64,000 nt of DNA from assembly GCA_030737875.1 (NCBI GenBank), contig CM060922.1:319525456-319589455 (forward strand), written 5' to 3'. The translations under genes and the position numbers were made by a program. This stretch comes from Allium sativum. Taxonomy: Eukaryota > Streptophyta > Magnoliopsida > Asparagales > Amaryllidaceae. The notes beneath the pieces were generated by a model. The model had not been told where the DNA came from, made no database searches, and worked only from the letters and a program-made list of their open reading frames with translations. Positions 1-12,414 of this stretch are shown here, piece after piece (position 1 is the first letter of the stretch; each line of letters starts with the position of its first letter).

Positions 1-2639
1 AACCCAAAATCCCATTCCATTAATTGTGGAATCTTCACAGAAAAACATATCAAAATATAATCGATATCGATTCCCGTATCCGACTAATAATATAAATGGA
101 ATAATAACAAAGCCTTTTAAATTCCATATATATTAACAGTCTTCCTCCACAGAAGCTCATTTCGATTATTGTCAAATCGATTTCCATTCAATTCCAATTT
201 AGTATATTAAATTGGAAAACTTTGCTTTGGAAAATTCCCATTAAATCTTAATAAAAAGATTTATAAATTCCAAATCACATTTCACTGCAAATCGGGTTAA
301 AGAACAAGTGTCATTAAAAACACAGTTCATGATAAACTCAAATCACATTCCATTTTATTCCAATTAAATGTTAATTAACTGGAAATTCTCATAATCTTAA
401 TTAAAATATTTATTCTTTTCACATGGGGTTCAAGAATAGTTTTATTTAAAACACCATTCACGAAAAACCCAAAATCCCATTCTTTTATTCAATTCCAATT
501 AAATATTAATTAATTGGAAAACTTCACTAAATCTTAATTAAAAGATCTATTCTTTTTCTCAACTGGGTTTAAGAACAGTGTTAATGACGACACCATTCTA
601 GATAAACCCAAAATCAATTTGATATTAAATACAAGGTTCAGACTAGTAATTATATCGGCTTATATTCAATATCAAATTCTGAAATCAACAAATAACGTAT
701 TGGGAATAACGATATATATATATATATATATCTTCCAAATTCCTCCACAATATCCATATAATTATGGAATCCAATATCGAAATATTCCGAAGATAATTTC
801 GATTCAAGTCCATTCCAATTCATATATTGGAAATTCTGGTTATTTTTAAAACCATTTCAAATCCAATTTATTTATTTAAAAATATTGGATTATAATTCTA
901 GTTCATAACTAATTCATTTTGATAAAAATATATTTTTATCTTTACAAACGTGGAATTTTTCACTCAAATTCTATCCAAATCATTTATTATGATTTTACAC
1001 AAATTATTGATATTTTTAATAATTTTATAAAGGCCCGTACAGTCGGTTTCCAATAACGGCCACCGAACTGCATCTATAGCGACCTTTTCCAAATTTGATT
1101 TGGACATAATCCCAAATACAACTGTTAGATTTCAAATTCCTTATATTCATTGAAAGCTCTTTTCGATACGAACCCAATGGTTTCGGTTTTAGGAGAATCC
1201 GACGGTCGGATCTCCCGTAATGTCAACTTGAAGTCAATGGTCAAAAGTCGCAAACTACCGCGGCGCGACGTGTTCTATTCAGGCCATTAAATATATATAA
1301 TATATATATATATATATTATACATATTTCATTGATTTCTATTTAAAACGTATTTTATAAATCGTTTTAAATTCGTTTTCAAAATGATTTCAACTTCATAT
1401 TCAATTTCAAATCAAAATTAAATATTCCGTATCATTAATATATAAATGATAATATTTTCAAAACATTAGATTTTTAAATTAGTTCCTTTTCGATATTCAT
1501 TATAAAAAATGAATAAAATCGATATAAATATCGTTTACATCAAAATGGCGTTAATCTAACTAACATGACTTCATATATTTCAATATTTTCATGTCCATCC
1601 CAAATCGGACATCAAAATCATATTTTGATTCATTACTGAATATTATTTTAAAATATTGGTTATTTTAAAATATTCATTATTCGTCATTTTAAAATATTCT
1701 TTAATTTAAGATATTCGTTCTTTCCGAATTGGAATCAGACACAGTCAATTACCATATAATTTTATCTACATGGATTTCAAACACACATATACACAACGAT
1801 AATCAAACACGGTCAACCATCATCCAGAGTGCATTACACAGCTGCATAAGCGTTAAATATAAATAATTAATGCTTACAACAGTCTGTCAACCAATCGATT
1901 GACATACAACTAGATATTGAGATTAGTGTATGTCCATTATCATCCCAATACCCGTGCGGGGTTTTCAAACAACAAACACTGATTATAATTTGTGTAGTTG
2001 GGCGATGTGTAAAATATATTGTCCCAATCCATTTCAAACAAATGTGTGTACACAAACAAATCGTCCAATCTGTAAATGAATATTTATTTTATTCATGTAC
2101 ACATTAAAAATTATATTTTTAACTATAAAATATTCATTTCATCTCATGAATATTTTATATAGTTCATTTATACAATAAAAATGATATTTTTATTGTTCAA
2201 ATATTTTTAGAAAATTTCGGCAGCATAGCGGGGCGATACTAGAACCAGAATAAGGTCTAGTCTTATTCCTCGCCTAATAATGGCTCGCGCCATGTACAAA
2301 CCAAAATTATCAATTTATTTCACTTTCCAAACCAAATTCAACCAAATAATCCAATCGACCAAAAAACCAAACAAACATGGTTCCAAACAAAGGTGTCGGG
2401 TGCTACTAAGCACTGCCTGCATCCTAGTATATGTTTTTAACTAGAAAATAAATTAAAGTGAGAAGTTCTCACCTTTGGGATCCACTCCTCCAGTTTATTT
2501 CTGAATTTCTGAACCATTTGGGATTTTCCCGAAATTCCAATGTAGTCTTTTCCACGCTGTTCGTAGTAAAAATCACATTTTTAGTATGATGTTTATATTT
2601 TTATAAATCGCAATTTTATATCGCTATTCAAACAATAAA

Positions 2640-2980
2640 AATCCTATCTTTCCATTTTTAAAAATCAAAACTTTTTATTTAAAAAAAATCCTATCTTTCT
2701 ATTTTTTTAAAATCATAACTTTTTATTTTTAAAAATTAAAAGTTTTTATCTATAAAAATTATAACTTTTTATTTATAAAAATGGAAACTATTTATCTATA
2801 AAAATCCAAACTTTTTATTTTTAAAAATTAAAAATTTTATCTATAAAAATCATAACTTTTTATTTATAAAAATGGAAACTATTTATCTATAAAAATCATA
2901 ACTTTTTATTTATAAAAATCAAAACTTTTTATCTATAAAATATATAAAAACTGAAAAGAAAATTAAATAATAAATAAAAA
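2640..2980. repeat. AT-rich degenerate tandem repeats in copy A
   Basis: Imperfect short units built on ttttatctataaaaatcataac and close variants repeat about ten times. The block occupies the same relative place as the 34-bp array in the younger LTRs (6555-6870 and 13910-14218), so it is probably the homologous array after divergence. Confidence 0.6.
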
Positions 2981-2982
2981 AA

Positions 2983-3240
2983 ACTCACTGTCGCAAGAAG
3001 AGGGAGAGAGGCAGTTGGTGGGTGGTAGTCGCGCAGGGTCGTGCGATTGGTGGAGTTGCGATTTGGGGGCATTCGGCTTGGGGTTCCGTGAGTTGGAGAA
3101 GGGGGAAGGAGGAGAGACGTCGGAGAGGAGGAGGTGAGGTCGGCGCGTCACGGGAGGGGTGGCGCGATGGAAGGTGAGGCATGGTGGAGGGAGGCAAAGC
3201 CTCCGATTTGGTCGAAGCAGAAATTTTTTGAAAAGGGGCC
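2983..3240 (-). other. GC-rich exon-like leader block of copy A
   Basis: A sharply GC-rich island in AT-rich DNA. Read on the minus strand it is C-rich and ends in a splice-donor-like GTGAGT (2988-2983) followed by a T-rich run. It is the positional equivalent of 5947-6436 in the young element, though the sequence itself is poorly conserved. It gives only short open frames that I do not regard as genes. Confidence 0.5.
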
Positions 3241-3593
3241 CTTTGAATTTGATCGATGAAAAGTAAACGGCGTGATGAGGGTTAAACAGGATTATATATG
3301 TAACATAATTTGTTATTAATTTATTCTTATAATTAGGGTTTTATGTCCGAACCCCAAATCAACCTCAGTGACTATCACCCCAAGCTAATTACCCTCATTC
3401 CGAGCATAATGGGATGTGTTTCGTAACCCAAATCGGCTATTATGATCAGTTTCCACTAAATTTAAAATATAAATCATTATATTTTAAATTCAAATGCACA
3501 TTTTAATTTACCGGGGTCACATGCTGACTCAAAAATTCCCAAAAAATAAATCTAGCTATGTTTTGACGATACGGTCCTAACAAAACTAATTCT

Positions 3594-5038
3594 GTCGAAT
3601 TTGGAGAAACCACTTTTATTGGATCCGGAATGTCAATTTATTGTCAGGTTTAAATTTTCATAATTTTTGGAATTAATATGTAAGTGCCGTGAATTTAAAT
3701 GTGCTAGGTAATTTCTGTTTGAATTTAATCGACCAGAGAAAGATCATTTTTCAAACGGTCTCCAAATTCGACGAAACTAGCTTTGTTAGGACCGTATCAT
3801 CAAAACATAGCTATTTATAATTTTTCTATAAATTTTGGAGTTAGTATGTGGCCTCGGTAAATTAAAATGTAAATTGGAATTCAATATTGAACGCTACATT
3901 AATTTATATTTTAATTTTGATAAAAACTGATCGAAATAGTCGAATTGGCTTACAAAACATATTCCATTATGTCGAAAATAGGGGTATTTGGCTAGCAGCG
4001 ATAGTCATTGGGTTTGATTTGGAGTTTGGAGATCAAACAACTATTTTATGAATTAAATAATATAAATTTATATATAAATAGCCTTGAAAATAGTGGAAAC
4101 CCTAATTCCCATTTCTGAGCCGCCACTTCAAAACCGACGGTCTAGAACTTCCGAATTTCCATTACGAAAATCTCCCAATCCATAACAAATTAAATCGTAA
4201 AATCAAAAAGAAAAATAAGGGCTTCAAGATGATACAACTATGATCATCTAGCTTGTGCCGTGGTGGTCGGAATTTGCACGAGAACGGGTGGAGTTCAAAG
4301 TCGATTTTTGCGTGCGCTGGGGGGACTCGAGCTTGAAGCCGCTTCTGGCGATGGGAGAAGGCGCTCCGCCACATCATATGGTGGCCTCGATCAGTCTTTG
4401 GTGGTCCGGTTGGTGATGCGCAAGTTGAAGTTCATCGTGTAGATGGTTTGTGAGGTAGAAGACAACGTCCAGATAATTAAAGGGATTAAAGGTAATGGTT
4501 AACTTTATTTTGCAATTAATTATATTTTCATGTAATTAAGGTAATTAATAGTTTGAACAGCCGTAACTTGTACAAATAGAAATAGAATTCAACAATTCAA
4601 GATTCGTTGGAATTGTGGCGACGAACTCTACAATATGGAGGTGACCAAAATGGAAACGGAGCAAGTTCATTTTTTCAACTAAATTAAACGCGTGTTTAAT
4701 TTAGTTGAAAAATACAATCTTCAAATAAAAACTGGCGGAGTGGAAACGAATGCGGGAACTCTCTCACTCAAATCATTTACATTATGTTAGTATATCATAG
4801 GTTGTAAATGTGGCTTAGTAGCTCCTGTCACTACTTTTTGCAAACCATGGTTGATTTGTGTGTTGTGGTTGTGGTTGTGATTGGATGATATTGATTGGGA
4901 TTTGATGATTGATTGATGTGTATGGCGTGAGCCAGTATCAGAAGAGGGATAATGCTAGGCAGTATTACAAATAGGCGCCGTTATAATGGAAAAAATTTCT
5001 AAAATAAAATGAATAAAGTTGTCATTCTATGGAATAAT
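3594..5038 (+). mobile_element. Giant-LTR family, plus-strand copy B (first part)
   Basis: Plus-strand relative of the long LTR. It starts inside the conserved segment aligned to about 5475 of the young 5' LTR (aaaccacttttattggatcc) and runs in order through the gacgaaactag block (about 3760), the ctgatcgaaatagtcgaat block (about 3930), a GC-rich block (4250-4440) and the atggcgtgagccag segment (about 4923). It stops at 5038 where the young element is inserted and resumes at 18835. The first few hundred bases of the LTR are missing. It is clearly more diverged than the young LTR pair. Confidence 0.72.
4250..4445. other. GC-rich block of copy B
   Basis: Positional equivalent of the GC-rich leader blocks in the other copies, but with an apparently unrelated sequence. 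A 60-codon open frame lies at 4260-4442. I see no recognisable protein and no clear donor site. Confidence 0.35.
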
Positions 5039-5043
5039 TAATT
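5039..5043. repeat. Target-site duplication TAATT, left copy
   Basis: The five bases taatt immediately precede the LTR start TGTAATAACCC and match 18830-18834 exactly. This fixes the left boundary of the young element. Confidence 0.93.
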
Positions 5044-5946
5044 TGTAATAACCCGGAAAATCTGGGCCAGTTTAAAATTTTTTATTTTGGCAATTTTAAT
5101 GAATTTTGAATATTTAAAATGAATTATTTTAAATAATATCAACGATAAATTTATTTTGAATAGAATTCGAACGTATATATTATACGCGTCGTCGTTAGAA
5201 TATAAATAATTATATATAATTATAAAAGGAAATGAAAATGGCGCGGTAGTTCGATAATTTGATTTCAAACTTCAATTGAATGTACCGAGTGCAAAACAAT
5301 CCGGATTTTAGTGAAACCAAAAATAATAGGATCTAACTGATAATATATTTCCAACGAATTCGACAAATCGAAATTTCATAGCGGGAATCAAAAGATATGT
5401 CTGGTTGAAAATTCTGAATAGTCGCTATGGAATTCAAGCCCTTAAAAATGGAAATTTTGCAAACGACCTCGGATTTCGACAAAACCAATTTTGTTGGATC
5501 CGTGATGTCAATTTATTGCTAGATTCCAAATTTCATAATTTTTCGAATCAATATGTGAGCGTGGCAGAGGAAAACGCGTTTGACCAGTTTCGGTTGATTT
5601 TAATCGACTGGAAATTGACCATTTTTCGAACGGTTTCAGAATATGACGAAACTAGTTTTGTTAGGACCGTATCGTCAATACGAAGCTAGAATATATTTTT
5701 CTGGAATTTTTCGAGTTAGTATGTGACCACGGTAAATTAAAATGCGCGTTCAGATTCAATATATAGAGTTATATTTGGATTTTGACGGAAACTGATCGAA
5801 ACAGTCGAATCAGCTTGCGATACATATCCCATTGTGTTCGGAATGGGGGTAAAACGCTATGGATGACAGGCGGTGGGCCTCGTTTTGAGGTCGAAAAAAA
5901 AAGTTGCTTTTTGGTGAAAATAAAATAATTAAATAAATTAAAAATT

Positions 5947-6436
5947 AAAACCCTCCCTCCTCTCTATATTCCTCTGCCCCCTCCCCCCCTGTATCATTTC
6001 AAAACAGAAATAAAAAAGAAAGAAAAAAAAGATATGGCAGGAGGGAAATCGCGATCGCCCCCCCCCCCCCCCCCCCATTTACTCGTCGCCGCCGCCTAGG
6101 GTAGGCCACCGCACCAGGCCCCTCCTCTTCCCTGCTCCTCCCTCTTCTCCTCCCATCACCGCACCCCTCCCCATCACCACACACCCGAGCCCGCCCCACA
6201 ATCGACGCCACCCATCTCCGGACGCCCACCCATCGCCTCCTCCTTCCGCCGCTCTCCTCTTTCTTTAATCCCCAAACCGCAACCCCCTGTTAAAACCCCA
6301 CGCCCAATTCGAGACTGAAGCACCCCACCAGCAAGCCGAAACACCAGCCGCTATTCTACCTCCAAGCACCACCAGCTCCGCCGCGATACTCTACCTCCGA
6401 CGCCACCTCGCCGGACCAGCGAGCCCCTCGAACGCT
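5947..6436 (+). promoter_or_regulatory. Candidate LTR promoter and GC-rich leader with splice donor
   Basis: Pyrimidine-rich DNA with a TATA-like element (tctatattcc near 5962) leads into a GC-rich block with a 19-base poly-C run (about 6058-6076). The block ends at GTAAGT (6437-6442), a consensus plant 5' splice site followed by a T-rich, intron-like stretch. I infer a transcription start near 5970-6000 and a spliced leader. This is a reading of composition and consensus only. The minus-strand frame at 5999-6229 is not credible as a gene. Confidence 0.4.
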
Positions 6437-6554
6437 GTAAGTTTTCTTGTTTTATTCTTTTCTTTTTTTCCTCTTTCTTCTTTTCCTTTTTGTTATAAAT
6501 AAAAATTGATTTATTTTAAAAACTGAAACCATATTTATTTTGATTTGAAAAGTT

Positions 6555-6870
6555 ATGATTTTTATATATTGAATAGCGAAGTAAAAATTCGATTTTTATT
6601 TATTGAATAGCGAAGTAAAAATTCGATTTTTTTATATTGAATAGCATAGTAAAAATTCGATTTTATATATTGAATAACATAGTAAAAATTCAATTTTTAT
6701 ATATTGAATAGCGAAGTAAAAATTCGATTTTTATTTATTGAATTGCGAAGTAAAAATTCAATTTTTATATATTGAATAGCATAGTAAAAATTTGATTTTT
6801 ATATATTGAATAGCGAAGTAAAAATTCGATTTTTATATATTGAATAGCGAAGTGAAAATGTGATTTTTAC
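6555..6870. repeat. 34-bp tandem repeat array in 5' LTR (9 units)
   Basis: Nine near-identical units of about 34 bp centred on gaatagcgaagtaaaaattc, with variants gaatagcatag and gaataacatag. The same nine-unit array is in the 3' LTR, so its copy number has been stable. Confidence 0.85.
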
Positions 6871-8189
6871 ATATGTAGAGAATACGGGCAAAGAAGATGA
6901 CAAAAGGCGAGAATGATGAAGATTTCTATAAATGAAGTGTCGTGAAGTTGGATAGCTATCGGTGAGAATTTCTCACTCTTCAAGTTCTTTTCTAGTTATA
7001 TATATATATATACTAGGATGCAGACGGTGTTTAGTAGCACCCGAAACAATCGTCCACAGACCATGGACTTGTTTGTTTGGTTGCATAAATTAGTTAGATG
7101 ATTTGATTTGAATTTGGTTGTTTGGTGAATTTGATTGATGTGTGAATGGCGTGGGCCTTCACTAGACCGGGGATAAGGCTAGGCCTCGTCCCATTTCTAG
7201 TATCGTGCCGTTATGCCGCCGAAATTTTCTAAAATAAGTTAGAAAAATAAAGAAATCATTTTATTTAATAAATGAACTGAATAGAATATTTTCATAGGTT
7301 GAATAAAATGTTTTATCGTTAAAAATATAATTTTTAACGTGAAAGTGAAAAAATAAATATTTATAAACAAATCGGCCGATTTGTTTATATACACTGATTT
7401 GACTGATATTGATTGGGTCGATAAATTTTACATATCGCCCAACTGCACAACTAAAATCTGTGTTTGATTGTTTGAAACCCCACACGGGTGTTGGGATGAA
7501 ATTTGAAGTTCACTCATCCTGATTGATTAAATATGTCGATCGATTGATTGACAGGCTGTTATAAGCGTTAGGTATCTATATTTGATGCTTATACAGTGTA
7601 CTGCACTTTGGTTGATGGTTGATTATTTTTCAATGCTATTATATACATGTGTTGTATGGAATCCATATAATTAACTTTATATGGTAATTGATTGGGCCTC
7701 ATTCCAATTTAGAAAATAAAGAATATTATAAAATAAAGGTTCATGTGTTGACCGTACTCATCCGTTGAGATTAGTCATGTGTTGAGCGAAATATTTTAAT
7801 AATAAAATTTACATCTTTATCAATATAAAATAAAGGTTCATGTGTTGATAGTACTCATCCGTTGAGATTAGTCATGTGTTGAACGAAATACTTTGATAAT
7901 AGAAATATTTGAAATAGGAATATTTTGATAATAAGAAATATTTGAAATAGAATATTAGAAAATAGAAATATATGAAGCCGTGTTTATTAGATTGACGCCA
8001 TTTTGACGTGAACGATATTTATATCGATTTTATTCATTTTAAAATGAATATGGAAAAGTGATTTCGAAATCGAATATTTTGAAATGAAATTTGAATTGAA
8101 TCGAATAGAAAATGAATTGAATTTGAATTGAATAGAAAACGAATTGAATTTCGATTGAATAGAAAATGAATTTGATTTAATTGAAAAGC

Positions 8190-8405
8190 AATTTGAATTG
8201 AATCGAATAGAAAACCAATTTGAATTGAATCGAATAGAAAACCAATTTGAATTGAATCGAATAGAAAACCAATTTGAATTGAATCGAATAGAAAACCAAT
8301 TTGAATTGAATCGAATAGAAAACCAATTTGAATTGAATCGAATAGAAAACCAATTTGAATTGAATCGAATAGAAAACCAATTTGAATTGAATCGAATAGA
8401 AAACC
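8190..8405. repeat. 27-bp minisatellite in 5' LTR (8 units)
   Basis: Exactly eight units of 27 bp (aatttgaattgaatcg followed by aatagaaaacc). The unit length is a multiple of three and has an open frame on both strands, giving nine-residue peptide repeats (NRIENQFEL on plus, KLVFYSIQF on minus). The open frames are a by-product of the repeat. Related degenerate units continue to about 8530. Confidence 0.93.
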
Positions 8406-11380
8406 AATTTGAATCGAATTGAATTGAAAACGAATTTGAATTGAACTGAAAACGAATTCAAATTGAATTGAAAACGAATTCGAATTGAATTGAAAACGAA
8501 TTGAAATTAATTCAAATTGAATTGAAATTTGAATTGAATAGAAATGAATTTTAAAACGAATTTATAAGGAAAAATTCAATTTTGATTTGAATTGAAATGG
8601 AGGTTGAAAATGTTTTTGAAACGAATTCAAAACTATTTATATAATTAGATTTAAATAGAAATCGACAAAATATAAATTATATATATATATTATATATATA
8701 ATATAATGGCCTGAATAGAACGCGCCGCGCCGCGGCAGTTCGTGAATTTCGACCATTTATTTCAAACGGACATTACGGGAGATCCGACCGTCGGATTCTC
8801 CTAAAACCGGAACCGTTGGGTTCGTATCGAAAAGAGCTTTCGAACGAATATTAGAAATTTGAAATCTAACGGTTGGATTTGGAGATACGTCCAAATCAAA
8901 TTAGAAAAAGGTCGTTGTAAGTGCATTTCGATGGCCTTTGATGGAAATCGACTGTACGGGCCTTGATAAAATTATTAAAAATAGCAATAATTTGTGTAAA
9001 ATCATAAGAAATGATTTGGGAAAATTTGGGATGAAAAACTCCATATTTGAAGAGATGAAAATAGATTTTTATCGAAATGAACTAGTTTTGAACTAAAATT
9101 AAACCCGTTGTTTTTAAATAAATAAATTGGATTTGAAACGGGTTTTAAATAGAATTGATTTTGGGTTTATCGTGAACGGTGTTTTAAATAACACTAGTTC
9201 TTTAACCCGATAATAAATAGAATTTTATTTGGGTTTATCGTGAGCTGTGTTTTAAAAGACATTAGTTCTTTAACCCAGTGAAAAGAGTTTTAATGAATCT
9301 GCAATTAGATTGAAATATGCATTGATAATCTAAACTATCAAATTTAGAAAATGAGCGAGAATGGAGTATCACCAGTTTTGCTCCAAAGCGATAGTTAAAT
9401 CTTTAATTAGATTTGAACGTGAAATGGTAATTAATTTTACCGATAACACCGTGGTGTTAGATATGGAGTATTACCAGTTTTGCTTCATGGGATGAATAGG
9501 TTGGGATTGGGAAATAAAATAAATAATTACTTTGAAGTGGTTCGCTAATCTCGACTAGTTTGGAAAACCATAATTTGGTTTGAAATGACATCCAAAGGAA
9601 GATTAAAGGATAAATTTCAAAGAATTTATCTTGGATAAAATTAATGGGAACCTTTCCCTAAGAATGTGATTTTGTGAATAAAAGAATGTTCTGAATTGGA
9701 ATGAGGCGTATGTTGAGTTTGTGTAACATTTGTTTTTAATATACGCGGGTTGTTCGGAAAGTCCGGGTTTTTATCCATTCTGAATAACCGATTCGACGAT
9801 ATGTCGAAGATGAAGACGGTGGTCGAAGACCGGAAGTCTTCACATCGTTTGGGTGATTACTGATGATATTGATTGGGTTGTACACCCAAGATGAGGGAAT
9901 CAGTTAGTGGTCGTCCAGACGTATTTGGAGATGGATGGATATGCGAGGAAAGTGCCTCCGGTTTCGTTCAGACCCAGAACGAACTTGTAAATGGAATGTG
10001 TGTCTGACATTGGATTTTATTCTGTGTTGATTGATTTCTGTTAAATATATATCTGTTTGGCGGCGGAGAATTTATTCTCTTGCTTAACGCCCTTCTCTGA
10101 GACGTACGAGCTTAGAGGTTATATATCGATAGATATCAATCGCATGGCATGAATTGCCTGTGTGGCATGCTGAGTTGGATGGATCAAGGCTTCTGTTGAA
10201 AAGCAAAGTCTTGTGGTTGATGATCAAAGCACGGCCTACGTGGCAGCTTTGTGTATAGCGTGGATTCGCGAGCCTCACACCTCGGTATAAGTTAAAAACG
10301 GGATACGGACTGCAAGGAGAGCACTATGTTTCTTTCTAGCTTTGATGGTGTCAGTGACTTACCAGCCTTGATATTTATATACTTTTCACCTATGTGGTTG
10401 TTGGATGAGGCGCCTCGATTTTAGGTCTGTAAGGACCGGGAAACGTGTGTTCAGGAATTGCCAATCCTCTAACGTAAGTGAGGACCGGCCCTGAAGATCC
10501 AGGGTTGCCTAGAGTGCGTAGCCCTGAGACATTTGCTAGAGTGTCTCGAAAGCGGAGAGGAGCTTGCCCCTTGCCTCGACTCATGACGGAAATCCAATTT
10601 CCAATACGTGTATTGCGGTTTTAATTGTAGAACTAGTATGGCGACATGATAGATGGTACCCTTGCCGCCTATGATTGATATTTATGATTGAAATTGTTTT
10701 GACACTATACACTTATTATAGTATCAAATGATTTGTTTTAAACGTACCAAGCATGTTTGGCTATTATAAGGGAAAACCCTATCCTCCGGCTTGCGTTGCA
10801 TTGTGTGATGGGACCTGGGTCTTATAATAGCTTCATTTTTCGAAAAAGCATTGCGTTGTTTTCTCTATGCACTGGTATTCTTGGGAGGAAACCCGTTCCG
10901 TGTTATACGGCGTGGTCCCTTGAATTACTCTCTTTTAAAATAAAGTTTTAATAACTGTTTTAGTTCTCACACCAGTCACATGACTGACCTGGAGTCTATT
11001 GTTTTAACCTAAACTCTGGGTGCCCTTATTTTCGACACGGGCAGCTAGTAGTTTTGGTTTTGCAGATTTATATTCATAGGATCCTGGTTTACAGCTGGAA
11101 TGATATCCAGAAAGCTCTGTATCCGTATATCACCTTCAGTTGTGCTTTGTATTATTTTCCGCTGCTATGTAATTTATTGTAATCTCTGATATTTATCGAA
11201 TGTAATGTATTCATTATACTCCGTATATTCTTGTATTCCGATGGAATTGTTGTATTAACAATGAAATGTTCTTCTATCTGCGTTCTATTATGTGTTGTTC
11301 TCAAACGATCAGGGGTTTCGAACGGTCTAGATCGGTTTAACGACTGATTCAGATCGAGCGAAATTCCCGGTCGTCACATT

Positions 11381-11392
11381 TGGTATCAGAGC
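11381..11392 (+). promoter_or_regulatory. Primer binding site for initiator Met tRNA
   Basis: TGGTATCAGAGC lies two bases after the LTR end. This is the sequence complementary to the 3' end of plant initiator methionine tRNA and the commonest primer site in plant LTR retrotransposons. Confidence 0.93.
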
Positions 11393-12402
11393 TTTGGTTT
11401 ACAGAGCTCGAGAACAAGGCACACTAGAACCATACGAAAGAATTCATCAGATATTGGATTAGTAATATCCAATTAGAATGACTCGTTAGAGATAGGATCA
11501 GTAGTATCCTCAAACGAGTGTGAAGAGTATATTTTTCAAATGAAAACAATTTTGTTTTGAAAATTTAAATCATTTTATACGTATTTGAATATTTATTTAT
11601 ATTGAATTTGGACAATCTAGTATATAAAGGTTTTGCATATACGCGTCATGAACGTATATTCGAAGTTTTAATATACTGGATATATATAGAATTACACTCT
11701 AGTCGCCCGGAGATGATGTTGATAATGACCATGGCATCATCAATATTTATGTTCGTGTTTCGAAGGTGTGATATCTATATATTTCCATTAGACTGGTGTG
11801 AGAACCAAAACTAATATAGCTAGAATACATTGTTGTGAATTGGCATCAAAAACATGATTTTTGTATATATATCAAAATTATGAATTTGAAACGTTAATCC
11901 ACTAATTGATTGATGTTTGTGTTGTTTGTTTATTTGTTTGCTAATTTTGATCCATTAAGCCTAATTGAACCAAATATTGAATTGTATTGAAAATTAGTCG
12001 CATTTGCTTGCGTATACATATACTTACATTGAACAGGTCATAGCAAGGAGGCTAGAGCAGAGAATAAAATTTGTTTGCCCGACAAATAGGTACATGTTTA
12101 CTATAATTTACTGCTTTGTTTGGGTGATGATGATTTTATGAGCCTATTGGCTAGCCGCTTGGCTTTTTCTTTTTCTTTTTGAGATCAGAAGGCCTGTATG
12201 GCAATTTCGGGATTTTCCCGTGGCTCCCGGTGCAGGGGAGGTTATGGCGAAATTTTTCGAAAATTCCGGGTGTTAGCCAAATTTTTGAAGAACTTGAAAA
12301 TTCTCAGAAACTGAAAAGTTGGAGAATGGAAGCCAGATCGAACGTAGAGTTGGATAATCAAACCACTTTCGACTTTGTTCCTTTTCGGGGACGAAAAGTT
12401 TT

Positions 12403-12414
12403 AAGTGGGGGAGA
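12403..12414 (+). promoter_or_regulatory. Polypurine tract
   Basis: AAGTGGGGGAGA ends two bases before the 3' LTR start at 12416. This is the expected primer for plus-strand DNA synthesis. Confidence 0.88.

Larger units (their letters stand above)
1..3612 (-). mobile_element. Giant-LTR family, minus-strand copy A (proximal part)
   Basis: This stretch reads, on the minus strand, as a diverged copy of the long LTR seen intact at 5044-11378. Matching blocks occur in the same order: the conserved segment with gacgaaactag and ttgttaggaccg (near 3565-3600), a GC-rich block (2985-3240), an AT-rich repeat block (2640-2980), the gagaacttctcac segment (about 2460), the gccgctatgctgccgaaat segment (about 2215), and a block near 1010-1290 with gtacgggcc and a G/C-rich cgcgcc stretch. 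Base 1 corresponds to about 20770 of copy B, so roughly 2.3 kb of this LTR should lie left of the window. It has no coding capacity. The rest of copy A is 23081-23918. Confidence 0.75.
5044..11378 (+). mobile_element. 5' LTR (6335 bp)
   Basis: Begins TGTAATAACCC and ends GGTCGTCACA, two bases before the primer site. In order it contains a conserved A/T-rich start, a pyrimidine-rich stretch with a TATA-like tctatattcc (about 5962), a GC-rich leader-like block ending in GTAAGT at 6437, nine 34-bp repeats, a (TA)8 run at 6997-7012, eight 27-bp repeats at 8190-8405, and a long low-complexity tail. The open frames inside are short and repeat-driven. It is several times longer than most plant LTRs. 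Confidence 0.9.

Noticed and set aside
5999..6229. Arg/Gly-rich minus-strand frame
   Set aside because: Composition artefact opposite the C-rich leader block of the LTR.
8190..8405. Regular short repeats that could be taken for a CRISPR array
   Set aside because: Units are directly tandem without unique spacers, in a plant LTR.
8177..8461. Long open frames on both strands with nine-residue peptide repeats
   Set aside because: Produced by a 27-bp minisatellite. There is no codon bias or domain, and the same happens at 15551-15862.
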